Assembly (NCBI GenBank): GCA_023105745.1 | Contig: JALGQZ010000005.1 | Location: 65,799,019-65,863,018, forward strand | DNA length: 64,000 nucleotides | Direction of reading: 5' to 3' | From: Austropuccinia psidii | Taxonomy: Eukaryota; Basidiomycota; Pucciniomycetes; Pucciniales; Sphaerophragmiaceae | In this document: positions 21,541-34,200 of the stretch, in pieces | Numbering within the stretch: the stretch's first letter is position 1 | How the letters are laid out: each line of letters begins with the position of its first letter | Program-made: the position numbers and the translations under genes | Notes under the pieces: model-generated | What the model was told of the DNA's origin: nothing | Databases searched by the model: none | What the model saw: the letters and a program-made list of their open reading frames with translations, nothing else

Positions 21541-24500
21541 GTCGTGAGCAAATGTGTCCTTGGATTCCCACACAAGCCGTAATTGAATGGAAGCTTCCGC
21601 TCCTCGGTCTATTGTGCTTGATGTTCACATTGCTATTATGGTTTTGCTCCGCTTTAGTGAGAGTAATCTTGATATATTCAAACAATTCTTGTTAATAGAC
21701 GAAAAATACTTTAACAGTTTCAGCTTTGAAAGGGATCTTATGAAATGAATTAACTTATATTTTATCAAAGAAATCGCAAGTATGAAAAAAACGAAACGTA
21801 GAAAATTCGGATTCAGAAAGAACTCATCAGCCACACCTTTTTTTGGAAATATTGAAAGAATATCAGGACAAAATAAATTTAAATTGATGATTAATCTGAA
21901 ATACAATTTTTTTAATCTTTTTTAATTGTTTTGGCTAAATTTATTAGAAAATTAATTTATTAAATTGAACTCTTTCTCCTGTTTTTCAAATCTGGAAGTT
22001 GTGTTAAAAATGAGTATGTTTCTTAAAATGAATGATATTTTAGGATACTAGGAAGTTCAACTAAGATTCAAATATAATAATTAAATAATATTTGTACTTA
22101 CTGAAAAGTAAAATGATGAAATTATACCCATATTCTGATAGATAATGTTCCTGATCCTCAAGTGTCATATATTCTCTATAGATTGCTTATTATTATATAG
22201 AAAATATTTATGTCTGGCATTAGTTTTTTGTCCAATTTGTCTTTTATGAAGAAAAAAATATGTTCAGTTATTTCTTCACTGAGAAATTCTTTATATTCTT
22301 TCTTAACTGATTCCATTTCCAATATCTTTTTTCTTATATGAAGCGTGATTCAGATATACACACTTCACGTTCATTCCAGAATATTCAAAAAAAAATGAAT
22401 TTTTCTATTATATGTGGTATGCCAAATATTTACTTATGTGGTTTCTTCAAAAAAAAAAGTTCAATAAAATTATCTCAAAATCAAGATATTATTATTTTTC
22501 TTACTAAGTAGTTTAATATATTCATAAGAGAAAATCAATAAATGCTTCTTTCACCGTCGATTTAAGCTATAATTATCTTTCCCTTTTGGGACAATCCCTT
22601 TTAAAATAATCAATTCAAAGGTAATATCATTTGAGTTTTCTTATACTTGTCAGATAGTTTTTCATGAGGAAAGACATAAAAATCACCAAAAATATATTCA
22701 GACTGTACTAAGAGCTTGGAAAAAGAATCACTGTGAAAGGTAAGTTTCAGTTTATGATAAGCTATAAATATCCAAAATATTCCTTTACAATAATAACAAA
22801 AGCAATTTAATTGGATTTAATTCTGAAAAGACTATCATAATTTGTTTTAAAACTCAATAAAGGAAGCTAAGAGATGATAAAATTTTCATAATTCAATGTT
22901 CTTTTTTCAAGATTTCTTTTATTCAATTTAAAAATAAAAAAAAATCATTTTTTTCTCAATATTTATTGTCTTTTCACAAAAATTTGGTCAAATTTTCAGA
23001 TGAAAATATTTATTACCAAAGCATAAATTGAACATTTCAGAATAAATTACTTTCAAATTTATTCAAGAATATCTCATTATTGGGTTTGGTGAGTATATAT
23101 CTCACTATTAAATCTTAATAGTCCTTTTTTGGAAAACCAAACTTGAGATTGGATTTTATACCCATGGTCATAGCTGTATAAGTAATGAGATTTTTTCAAT
23201 AAAGCTCCTTTCAAAAACAGTGAAAATTATTCCTTGATATCATGAATATAGCTTTAAATTTACTTGTAGCTTTCATTATAGTAAAGAAAGCTGAAAATTT
23301 TCATGACAAAGAACCCGAAATAATGCTTAAGTCATCTGGAGTCGGTTTTCTATTCATAAAAATACTAAAACACCATAAAATACTCAATAAAATGGAAAAT
23401 AAATAAAAAAATAGAAAACAGTACATTCCTTCTAGAGACAAATATAGGAGCTTCAGAAAACTATACTGAATTAATTCATCAATAGTGAAATATGTATTCA
23501 TTTACCTTTTTAAAAAATCTAACATATGATATAGTGTATTTCATTTCCCAATACTATAATAAGGTCCAAATTCAATATTAGAATGGAAAATTATGAAGTG
23601 AAAATGAGATAGATTATAATAAAATCCAAAAATAAACGAATAATTATGATTTAAATTCATTTAAAATTGATTATTAAATTTATCATAAAAATGCTTCTCA
23701 TTTTAATACAAGACAGAAAAAGATTAGGAGAATGAGTTTAAATTAAAACTAACAGCACATAATCGACTAAAATACTTAATTTATAGACTCTTTTAATAGA
23801 TAAACCATGTTAGAGAGAAGTGTTATTTTGATTATTATGTTTTACTTTCATCATATATACTTAATTTAGTAAATTGAAAGCCTTTTTCAATTATTAAAAA
23901 GATAATTTCTATTTGTCAAATAAATAACTATATGAGCTTATTGTATATTCATAAGTTTTAAAATATATTTAAAGATTAAAATATTGAGAAAGCTAAGCTT
24001 TCAATATCTGATGATTTCATTTTAAGAATATAAATTTTGGTTAATAATCAAAGTGATTTCAATAGAAGATATCACGTGAAACCTAATGAAAACTCTGTAT
24101 ATAGCTTGATATGTAAACATGAAAAATCTCAATTTCTTTTTGAGATGACACTCAATTAACCCTAGCTTAGCTATAACAATGAATAGAAATCAAGGAGCTT
24201 ATTATGCAATAGACTTATTCTAAAATTAATAATGATATTTTACATAATTATGAAGAGACTTTTTCATATTCTCAAGCTATCATATTAAATTATTAGTACA
24301 AAGAGCCTTATTTTAGATGATATAATATTGGGTGCTAAAATATTCTGTTCAGTGGAAGAAATAAGATCTCCTAAGTATAATTTTATAGTATTTTTTGAAT
24401 ATAAATCTTGTTAGTAATTATTAAGTAAATAATTTTATATTTCTTTTCAAAATATTTAGAGGATCCACTGGAGAATTTCATGAAATTGTTTTCAAATCTG

Positions 24501-26457
24501 AACTCAAGATCATATTGAATATTTGGAATCTGGGTTTAATTATTTTAATACTCCTTATTCATATGACATATTGATAATTAAATTAAAAAATGATACACTA
24601 CTGATGAGGTTATTTCTTAAATTTTTTTGCCCTTTTGAGAATATTAATATGGTAGTCTCCATTGAGAACCTCAAAGAAGCTTAATAGAAAGCTCTATTCA
24701 AGATCATATCTAAGCTTTGGATTCTGAGGCAACTGACTCAAATACTCCTTATCAATATATTTAATTTATCATTATACCAATATATGGTGCACTATTAATA
24801 CGATTCTTTCTATAATTTGGCATTTCAGCTTTAAATTTCTAGTCTAGCAGGATTATATTTTATCTATTTGATACACCTTATCACTCTTATTTTGAAATCT
24901 AGTTATCTCTTAAGTCCCAAAAATATTTGCAATACTCTTATAATTTGAATAATTTTATTGAAATAATTTTTATATTAAAGCTCAATTTATCTTATAATGT
25001 ATCTATGTATTAAAATCAATATTTGAAGTTTCAATTAAAAAAGATAAAAATTAAATTTCTCTCAATTCCTCTTAAATTGAAATTCTTTAATGATAAATAT
25101 TTCCACTTTGTAACTCTCTTCATTTTTCATTTATAAGCTTTATATATTTAAAATCTATAATCAAAATTTTAAATTTATTCATTCTTAAATTGAGTGTATA
25201 GCTAAAAACTTTAATAATAAGAAGAAATATATATAATGTATGTAAATCCAAATACTGAGATTTATAATCAATTTGAAGAGTATTAATTTAATAAGATGAG
25301 ATAGAACTCGGCTCTTTAATTCTTAAAGTAAGAATATCTCTTATTTCCAACAAGTTATATGTCTTCAATTATGAACCTCAAATATGCTTACTTTTGAGGT
25401 ATTGAACCATGATAATTTGGCAACTCATATTTTATACTGATAGTGGTGAGGTAGTAGCTGGGAGGAAATTTTTTAAAATCTCTTTTTTTCAATTTTTCTT
25501 CTCAGATATAAGGTGTTTTTTAAGCTCTAATAATATTAAAGATAAGTTATTTGGAGACGACCTCTTAATTTGATCATTTTAATTCTTTAAATTCAGAGAG
25601 ATTTATTCAAATTACTGCAAAATAATTTTATATTTTTTCTTAAGAGGTTGTTCAAAGAATTGTATATCCTGTATAGCTTTCTTTATTACAGAAAAATGCC
25701 ATTCCAAATGAATGAATATTTAAAATGGTCCTCTCACAAATCTGAAATTGATAATATTAAAATGCCAATAAAATTGAGTATAATTTTTTGAATTATTTTC
25801 TTGACATAATCAAAATAAAGTGTTACTTCTAATAAAAATAATATTACTTTATAATCAATAAGATTTCATAAATTGGATTAGATTAATAGTTAAAAAAGAA
25901 ATAATCTTTCACCGCTATACTATCCGCTAATCTGCTATCAGTCCAGATAGTGTATGAGAGCTATTGCATCATATCAAACATCTTATCCACATATGGACAT
26001 AATAGATAATAATTAATGACTCAAAATCTACTAGTGTGGTTCAAATTATCAATACATGAGTTAAGATAGAAATTTTGCCATTCAATTTTTAAGATACTGT
26101 GCATGAGTATGGTTTATGATAAAGAGGTATGATAGAAAAAGCCTCTTTGATAATGGAAGAAGTAAAGATGAAATCTTGAAATTTAGTCTATAATCCCTCA
26201 AAAATATATACTTTAAGACTTATTAGGTAAAAGAATGATATATCCTAAGCATACAGAAATTATTGTTTTAGCTTGAAGGAAATAATTCATAAATTTTTGA
26301 GTAAATTTGAGAAGATATTTAAAAACGGATTACTTCATAGATTGTATTTAATAAAATTAAGGAAACTATATAATATGATGAATGTCAAATATATCATGAG
26401 AATTAAATATTAAAAATGCAATGATAATCTGATAAATAGAATAGAATTGGATTTTGA
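21541..26457. other. AT-rich DNA without recognisable genes
   Basis: The first 200 bases are moderately GC-rich (21541-21680) and then the sequence becomes strongly AT-rich. Short open frames in it (for example 21625-21906 minus and 23301-23501 minus) are rich in Phe, Leu, Ile, Asn and Lys and show no motif. CpG is scarce. It most likely consists of old, decayed repeats. Confidence 0.6.
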
Positions 26458-26483
26458 ATATATATATATATATATATATATAT
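26458..26483. repeat. (AT)n microsatellite
   Basis: Thirteen uninterrupted AT units. Confidence 0.95.
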
Positions 26484-26899
26484 GAATTTTGATGTATAGG
26501 AATCATGTAACAGTTTAAAGTAATGAAAAACACAAAAAAAAATTATATTAGAATTTTTATATAAGCTGAGACTTTCAATTAGCCCAAATCTAAATGGAAA
26601 GCTCAAAAGGAAATTTTCTTTTGATGTGTGCAATATGAAAAGAAAAGAGATAAAGGCCAAAACAAATGCATGGGAGAATTTAAAATATCACTGGTTATTA
26701 GCTTTAATGAGCTCACCCAAGCTAAAGCAACTCCACTCTCATAGTAATGATTGATTTTATTCAAATCCTCAGTCAAAAAAAATGAAGCCTTCAAAAGAAT
26801 TTTAACATTCAAATTCCTACAAATTTTGATGTTGATGCACCACCTGTTCATTTCAACATGTCAAAGGGTTCACAATTTGATTATTTAAACTTTTCCATG

Positions 26900-26971
26900 T
26901 CTTCGTTAGTATAGAGGTCAGTATACCCGCTTGTCACGCGGGTGACCCGGGTTCAATTCCCGGACGGAGAG
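26900..26971 (+). tRNA. tRNA-Asp (anticodon GTC)
   Basis: All arms fold. The acceptor TCTTCGT (26900-26906) pairs with ACGGAGA (26964-26970), with one G-T pair. The anticodon stem CCCGC pairs with GCGGG around loop TTGTCAC with anticodon GTC at 26933-26935. The T stem CCGGG pairs with CCCGG around TTCAATT. The discriminator base is G at 26971. A-box and B-box promoters are internal. There is no intron. No T4 run follows until GTTTTG at about 27119, which is unusual for a RNA polymerase III gene. The intact structure in a decayed, AT-rich neighbourhood suggests selection or a recent origin. Confidence 0.96.
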
Positions 26972-27190
26972 ATGTCCCGCCACGACCTAGGTGCGCATGC
27001 ATGGACCCATAACCTGTATTTGAAACCGGGCAAGGTTATTTACGTCAGCCCGCTGCCGCATTGCGCGCTCGCGACCCTGGCTCCTGTCACCATTAAATAC
27101 TCCGCCCTATTGCAGTCCGTTTTGGCCTTGCTTGAAGTCATACTCCACTCTGGTGAGGGTAAAGGACATTTCCAGTTACACTGCTTGTGA
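26972..27190 (+). other. GC- and CpG-rich tail following the tRNA
   Basis: About 220 bases far richer in G+C and CpG than the flanks (for example CCGCTGCCGCATTGCGCGCTC near 27052). An 82-codon open frame (26942-27190) overlaps the tRNA and has no recognisable motif. A first T4 run occurs at about 27119, so a polymerase III transcript could run about 220 bases from the tRNA start, the layout of a tRNA-derived SINE or an extended ncRNA. A second copy would be needed to call a SINE. Confidence 0.4.
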
Positions 27191-28689
27191 CGTATTGTAT
27201 TCTTGCAGATAGTCCAACCTTTTGTGAATCCATGAGCTAATATTTCGCTCCCTCCAGGAATAACTGCATTGCAAAAACTGTGAATAAGGACAAATTTGAA
27301 TGAAAATTAAACGTTGAGCTGGTTAGGTATAACACCTATATTTGCAAAGATACTTGTTGATGTTTATTGATGTTGTATAAAAAGATGCGTTCCTTGATTG
27401 ATATGATTTGAAAAATAACTCTTTATCCGTCTAGTTATATTAGATTTTTGACTTTTGCTGCTTTAAAGCATGGAAAAAAATAAATCTTTCGATGTTCCCT
27501 ATCGCATACCCCTTTCTATGAGTCTGTTTAGCATCTCAAAGAAACCTAAAAAGAGACAAACAAAGTCATTTTTCCACATACGCCTACCAAAGTTTTTTGG
27601 ATCTTGTTTTTATCATAAGGTCATAAAGAAATCATAGCGGCTGGTTTTAGTTATGATTGAGCTTATAAGCTTGGACCTTGAGCCATTTTCTGTAGAAAAG
27701 AAAGATACACCTCACAGAAGTGTGCTTCTAGTATAATTTTAAGGAAAAGGTTACTCACTTTTGTCTTTTTTTCGTAAGTCACGATTGATTTGAATTTATA
27801 GTATAGCCAAGTTTTTAAGGTAAATTTATAGATTTTCTTAGGACAAGCGAACCACAAAAACTCAAATAAATTTCCATTTGGCCAATTATTTGAATTACCT
27901 TTACTTAATTAAATAGTTCCTAAAATTTTATTTCTGTTTATTTTCCATTTGATTAATTAAGAATGCGTTCCTTACATCAATTACCATATTTGGAGATTTC
28001 TCTTAGAAATCTAATTTGATTTTCCCTATCTCTGAAATTGATTCATTTTACTAAGTGGGGAAATTTCAAATCCCACATCTTAGTCCACTATATTAGGTGA
28101 ATTGATGTGGTTTTTTGTTTTTTGTTTTTGATTACGTTATACAAGACTATTAGCATCTTAGTTCAAGATTAAAATTTCCATTTTCTTGTTCATTAGGCAT
28201 TTAATCACGAAAAATTATACTTTTTTCAAATTTACCTTCAGAGAATTCTATCGTGATAGATTTACCAGAAGTGTCATTACGAAATTTATGGGTGAAATTG
28301 CATCAGGGCGAAGAGATTCTGGTCTGTCATAATTCAAAGCTAAATCTGAGAATGATGCATTTGTAGGAGTTTGTGAAACTAAAAGAGCTGGTTCATGATT
28401 AGGTTAACAAGCATAGCTTTGTAGACTCAACAAATGAGGCAATGATCTGAGCTTCAAGTTTTCATGAGCTAGAAAAAACATTGCTTGCTACTACCACTGG
28501 ATTTCCGACATGGAAAAATGCAGAGAAGCAAGGATACTACCCCACTAATCTTTGCCAATCTATTAAGAAACGGAATTGACGACATTGGAAACTGATTCAA
28601 GGCCAGGTTGTAGTTCCCTTATGGTCTCAATCAAAGATATCTCATTGGTTCTTGGATTCAGTATTGCTGAGTGGAATTGTGCCCTAGCT
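27191..28689. other. AT-rich spacer with weak coding-like text
   Basis: Mostly featureless. From about 28290 to 28690 the plus strand is less AT-rich and one frame gives normal-looking protein text (for example ATTTGFPTWKNAEKQGYYPT, about 28490-28550) but with four stops in about 130 codons. No family was recognised. A T/G-rich low-complexity tract occurs at 28109-28129. Confidence 0.4.
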
Positions 28690-29081
28690 GAGCCAAGTCC
28701 AGACCTGCTTCACTTCCGCAGCAGAACCCGCATTTGCCTGCAGAAATACAAGTGATTGGGGCTAAATTAACCCAAGGCACTGGTAATATCTCACGCGTTG
28801 GGTTACTTTACACGCTAAAGTGTCTCTTTGACTCTTTCGTCAAGCACTCAATCCATTTAGGGCGGCCTAGACCCCACATCAGGCAACCACTTCAGTCGAA
28901 CGCCGATAAATTTAGCTGACTGTCGGAACGACCGATACCGCCAAAGTCGCGAAATGACATTCAGCGCCGAGTGCCTGCATCACCTACCCTGCTACCCACG
29001 TGGCTATCTGCGCAACGGTCCCATCGGCGGAGACCACACCCGCACCGCAATCGGGAATCGAACCTGAAGATAATGGCGATC
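28690..29081. other. CpG-rich non-coding island upstream of the U2 gene
   Basis: About 390 bases with balanced base composition and many CpG dinucleotides (for example CGAACGCCGATAAATTTAGC near 28899), unlike the AT-rich flanks. Stops occur in all frames apart from short stretches, so a coding role is not supported. A sequence matching the polymerase III B-box consensus GGTTCGANTCC is present on the minus strand at 29054-29064. It may be a U2 promoter region, a SINE read leftward, or another ncRNA. Confidence 0.4.
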
Positions 29082-29089
29082 ATATAATT
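29082..29089 (+). promoter_or_regulatory. TATA-like box of the U2 gene
   Basis: ATATAATT lies about 24-31 bases before the proposed U2 start at 29113, the usual TATA distance, within an otherwise GC-richer stretch. Confidence 0.45.
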
Positions 29090-29112
29090 ACGGAAATTGC
29101 ATCGTGATCAGC

Positions 29113-29296
29113 ATCCATTCTGGCCTTTTGGCTTAGATCAAGTGTAGTATCTGTTCTTATCAGTGTAATTACTGGTATTGGTTCATCGAACCAATCTATA
29201 ATTACTCTTATCTTTGAAATGCCCTTCCCCATTACCTGGCTTGCCAGCATGGTGAAGATGATGGCCTTGGGTTCACACTTCCCCCTAGTGCTGTCA
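29113..29296 (+). ncRNA. U2: U2 spliceosomal snRNA
   Basis: The highly conserved U2 5' region is present: GGCCTTTTGGCTTAGATCAA, then GTGTAGTATCTGTTCTTATC. It includes the branch-site pairing motif GTAGTA at 29144-29149. A perfect 8-bp hairpin, ATTGGTTC-ATC-GAACCAAT (29177-29195), fits stem IIb. An Sm-like site, ATCTTTGA, follows near 29210. A stem III-like hairpin with TGGCTTGCCA lies near 29237, and a last stem-loop with loop text TTCACACTTCC lies near 29272-29282. A length of about 184 bases matches usual fungal U2. The 5' end is set by the conserved distance to GGCCTTTTGG; the 3' end is approximate. U2 pairs with the intron branch point in the spliceosome. The small frame 29219-29509 overlapping it is not a gene. 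Confidence 0.92.
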
Positions 29297-30555
29297 GGCA
29301 GATTGTTTTATTGGCCCCTTCTTTGCTTCAATCATTTAAGACAACCATCCAGGTCAGAAACTCATGCGTGTGAGACCAAAGGTGGAGTTGGATCGATTTC
29401 AAGGCCACATCTCCTAAAAGCAATATCTCTCTACTTTAGTTTTTGGTTCTCAGTGAGCATACTTCCTCAACACGGACAGTTGAAGAATCCACCCTTAAGA
29501 CCCCTTTGAAGCCAGGAGACCAGGCCTCACTTTTTCGGCAAAGTCAATGAACTCTCCAGAGGGGATGGGGATAGGCAGAGGGCTGAATGACTGACTATTG
29601 GGTCTCCAGTAGTTTATGTATACAATTTCACCCAAAACAATAAATGAAGCAATTCTAATGAAAAAATGGTGAAAAGAGAGATCACATTCCTAATAGCTTA
29701 TTGGGTCTATCAAATGAAATAAAATCAGTTATTATAATAGATATGCATAAACACATCAGCTCAAATTTTTACATATGCCAATTTCTCCACAAACATGGTG
29801 GATACGGAATCTTGCTGATAAGTGATGAGTTTATTTCCACCAGAAAAGACCTATTCAGATGGTGTACTAGTGGCAGGTATTACTAGATACATTAGAAACT
29901 GTCTCCACTCATATTGCTTGATGAGCCCAATTTGGCCGGGGTTTCTAAAGGTTATGGGTGAGGAAAGTACCCGGAAAAGCCCATAATAATACTCCCTACT
30001 TCTGCATAAGAAGATTTAATACTTCTCACCCATTAAAAGACATAAAATAAACCCATGAAAGGCAATTTAAAGTATGATTATGTGACAAAGCAGATATTAT
30101 TTGTTTCATTTAGAAGAGGATGAAGACATATAAACTTGAGACTAAAGAATGAAAATTTTTAAATAAAGTAATCATGTTAAAGATAATCCAAAATCTTTAT
30201 TTTTCTTGTGTTTTAATAAATAAATATACTAAAGATCTCAAAAATTTCAGTTATTTTATCAGCATTTTTTTATAGAAAAGATACAAAGATTAATTTATCA
30301 AAGATTCCCTTTCAGAAATCTAATATTTTTGGAATCACAAATTAAGATTCTTCTAGATTTACCTTCACTAATATCCAGATAAAATGGTTATATTTAATCA
30401 AATATTTAAGAAATAGGAAAAAATTGGTGATTATTCTCTTTCAGTGAATTAAGAAATTATCAAATTTAAAATTGATCTCACTATGAAACAAGTCCTAAAT
30501 CCTGAAACTTCTCATATTTTTCAAGTGATTCTTTTCATCATTGACATAATTACTG
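29297..30555. other. Spacer, GC-moderate at first and then AT-rich
   Basis: Bases 29297-29600 are moderately GC-rich and may hold the 3' flank of the U2 gene. The rest is AT-rich. Short frames such as 29701-29886 show no family motif. A patch of higher GC occurs at 29930-29990. Confidence 0.45.
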
Positions 30556-31250
30556 TTTGGAATAATATTTATATGGGAAAAATTCTTTGGAGTGTTTCTG
30601 GGATGCTCCAGCTCCATGGAAAATGGAAGAGATGAATATAACTAAGATTCATTATTTTTGATATTTAATGCAACCCAATATTGGTTTTTGACTATGAAAT
30701 AGCTAAATAAATGAATTGATTCTGAAAGGAAATTTCTACATTGAAACAATGAGGTTACTCAGATTTACCAATGAAAACTAATGGTGAAAAAATTTGTTCC
30801 AGTGAAATTGAAGGTATAAAAATGGTGATCCTAGTCTTATTTCATTTAGAATCACTTTTATTTGGAAAAAAACCCTGTTTGGGTGGATTATTAAGTGAAA
30901 ATTTGATAATTGTAAAATAAGAAAACATAAAACATGTAAATGGAAAAATGCTTCTGCATAAACGGCGCCTGTTTCATTCATGTTGAAGACATCAAGGGGC
31001 ATGAAATTGCAAATAAATGAAAAAAAACAGTTTTATATTGAATATTTAATACTTTCAAAAAAATTTAAATACCCATTTTTAAGATTAAGCCATTTTGAAT
31101 TCAGAAGTTTCAGATAAATTTTGAAATAAAGACCATTATTATCAGATGAAATACATTCTCACTTAGATGAAAATTTAGTTTCAAGTATTTTTTAATCTGC
31201 TTCTGAAAATTTTGGCTGAAATTGTCAAATTTAATTGGAGAAATGTGCTT
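30556..31250 (-). pseudogene. Tigger/pogo-type (CENP-B-like, DDE_1) transposase relic
   Basis: On the minus strand, DVFNMNETG (about 30993-30967) matches the first catalytic motif of DDE_1 transposases (usually NMDETG); here the aspartate has become asparagine. Further along, LVFIGKSE-stop-PHCFN (30785-30736) matches the second well-known DDE_1 block (IGKS.NP.CF). Upstream, NGYLNFFESIKYSI (about 31080-31040) resembles the NGWL..FK.R segment after the CENP-B-type HTH. Frameshifts and stops separate the pieces. In an intact element this enzyme would cut and paste the transposon. The terminal repeats were not found. Confidence 0.6.
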
Positions 31251-34200
31251 CACCCTGGATGAAGTGGTCAGTTGATTTCTTTGCGTAAACTGTGTCTCAT
31301 ATTTTGGGAGCTACTATTGTGTGGGAACAAAGTAAGAAGTATCTGTAGGGGGAAATGACTGGGTAATACAGCTTTGAATTACTGGGAGAGATACCAAAAC
31401 CAAGTGTAACAAGGTGTATTTGCTTACCTCCCTGATATACTGAATAGAAATATCTCTTGGAGGTCACAGATAAAGACTTAAGTTGAGTAGGTGGCTAGAA
31501 AACTAGGGAATACTGAATTAGTAAGTCTCTATAAAACTTATCAATTACAAAAAAATATGAGGGAAAATAAGGGGAATGAAGTGATAAATATAGATTTTTA
31601 AAAGGGATTACAGCTGATTTTGGGTTAAAATTTTTATTGGTGAGTGGTTTATTTACCTTTTGGTAATAATGAATTTAAACTAACTGTAAGTTTCAATATA
31701 ACATTAATTTTTTTATGAATCTGATTCTATGATATAATAGAATATGGATGATGATGAAATACCCTTTGGATGGTTTTGCGGTTCTATTAATAAGATATCA
31801 TAATGATAAATATCATAAAAGGGTAATTCAAGGGAGGATATAAGGGAATAATTAAAAAATATATTGGTAATTTAACTATAATTATTGGTATAAAAATCTC
31901 AATAATGACTATAAATCTTTTTTTTCTATACCACTTATCTTTGCTTCTGGTTATTTTAATAATTTAATATAATACTACATTATCTCCTATGAAAGGGATG
32001 GATATACTTAACTGCTGGAAGATCAGAATGGAAAATTTGAATGTAGAGGGAAAAAAAGTGAAGAGAGCCCTCCTTATATAACCTAAAAAAATCCAATTTT
32101 TTGGTTCTGGCTGGGAGATAATGTAAATAAAAATTTCCCTTTTTAAGGGTGAAAGATAATCTCAAAATCTGTGAATTGTGGTGTTGGTGTAGAAAAGTGA
32201 CATTCTTCTAAGATATTATGACCAATAAAAGGACACAAGATGATAATTTAGTTGTTAGAAAATGTGTTTTTCTTATTTTTCTAGTGTTTTGGAAATTTAA
32301 AGTGTGAAACTTGAATCAATTCAATTTCTGACCAATGAGATTGTGAGATGGTAGCTTAAAGCTAGTTTGTGGTTTTGGGAAGGATGATGGCCAAAAGGAG
32401 TATTTATTTAGACAGGGATTAGTGTTTTTGAATTTGATTTTGCTTGTATTATGTAAGAATCTCATTCCGTATATTCAAAGACAAGGTAACTGATCTTATA
32501 TATTCTATACCCTCCTCCTTATGGTGATAATTATGGGACTACTAAAATATTGGCAAATTTTTCCATTCATTTTATCATAAACTACCTATAAGAAAGAAAA
32601 ATGTTTAGCTTTAGGTTCATTTGGCTTAGAGAAATTCTGAATCTAGCCTAAAACGTTTTATGGTATACCACAGTAATTGAGCCATCTTTCGAACAAGGTA
32701 TAAATAGGGTTCTGAATTTCTTTGAAGTAACTCATTGTTTTTTTGCATTTAGATTGTCAAGATATATTATATTGATCTTATGGGAAAAGGCTTCCACATG
32801 AGTCTTTTTACAATATTAATTTTTGATAGATTTCTCAGTATTTTTCTTTTTCTTATCAAGTGAAAACTTGCACTTTTTTAGAATTTAAAAAAGGGGTTTA
32901 ATTGCAATGTGGTAAGACTGATTTCCTATTCAGTACCATAATTAAAGTCATAAAGTATTCATTAATTTAATTATCTTGAGAAATTTCTCCTTGTTTAGTA
33001 ATCAATTTTATTTGAGAATCTTTCTATAAGGATTTTAGAATTTCTTCAAACTTACCAAGTAAAAACACATCAATAATTTCTGATGATAAAAAGGATTATA
33101 TTTAGAGAGATAGAGAAGAAAATATTGTTTTTCATACAGATAGAAAGAATTTATGATGGGGAGGACCATAAATCATGAATATTATCATTAGATTTCAAAT
33201 ATTGAAAAAAGGCTGGGAAGGATTATAGTTTATCATTGCTAGAGTAAACGTTTTGTGGACCATAAACCCATGTGGTATCGTGCTAAACAAGATATTTGGT
33301 GTAAGCTTGCACACAAACATCAGAGGAAGAAACTGGAATGTGTATGACTAAAAAGACAACACAAGAATGAAAACAAAATACAATAAAACAGTGGGAGCTA
33401 AATCTAAAACTCACTTAAGCCCAAAATAGAAGAGGTGCAAAAATCGGATATATTATGATAATATTAATAGGGAAAAAATCCTTAAAGAATTTGAATATTA
33501 CTATTACAAATATTAAATAAGATCTGAAAGAGCTATTTTTACTTAAAGGTAAATATCTGAGCATAACCGCAATATTAAATTATAACCTATATTCCAAATA
33601 AATATTTGAATACCCCTGATATAGGTATTCTTCTTGAAGCTTTCAATGAGAGATTTCCAATGATAATTTATATTTTGGAACAAAAGATATATCCATATTT
33701 TGGCTCTAAAAAGCTAATAACCCACAAGATTACTGAAATTCTCAGTAAGGGATTGTATAAAGCTGAAAAAGAATAATATGAGGCTATAGAGCTCAATTAG
33801 ACCTTAAATTAAATACTTTGGAGAGCATTTCTATATAAAACAGACAGAGAAATTTTGGCTAAAGGTTTATGGCCAAATTTGAAGCTCTTATGAAAGCTGT
33901 TATTGAGAGAAACCTCTGTATCTTTTCTCTAGCTGAATTTTAATCATTTGAGAAACATATATGACTTAAAGTCTTCTCAATAAATAAATTTCTGTGTTAT
34001 TTGAATACCGATATCCTCAAAAATAATTTAAATAACTGTACTGGTAGTTTCTTAAGCCATATATATACATATATGTACCCAGCTTTAATTAATGCTAATG
34101 TCTATCAGAAGAGATACTGAATAGAATAAAAAGTAAAATTTAGAGAGATTAATCCAATTATTTATTATCAGAGCCGTGATATTTCTCAAATTAATTGGTA

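Noticed and set aside
21399..21695. A 98-codon frame overlapping the hAT terminal repeat
   Set aside because: It crosses the likely transposon end, has no motif, and an antisense frame covers the same bases.
28290..28690. Possible decayed gene on the plus strand
   Set aside because: Four stops in about 130 codons and no recognised family. The normal-looking composition may just reflect higher GC.
29040..29114. Possible minus-strand tRNA around the reverse B-box
   Set aside because: The T-stem has a mismatch, no acceptor stem pairs, and no D or anticodon arm can be drawn. Kept only as a B-box observation.
29219..29509. A 96-codon plus-strand frame
   Set aside because: It begins inside the U2 snRNA and has no recognisable motif.
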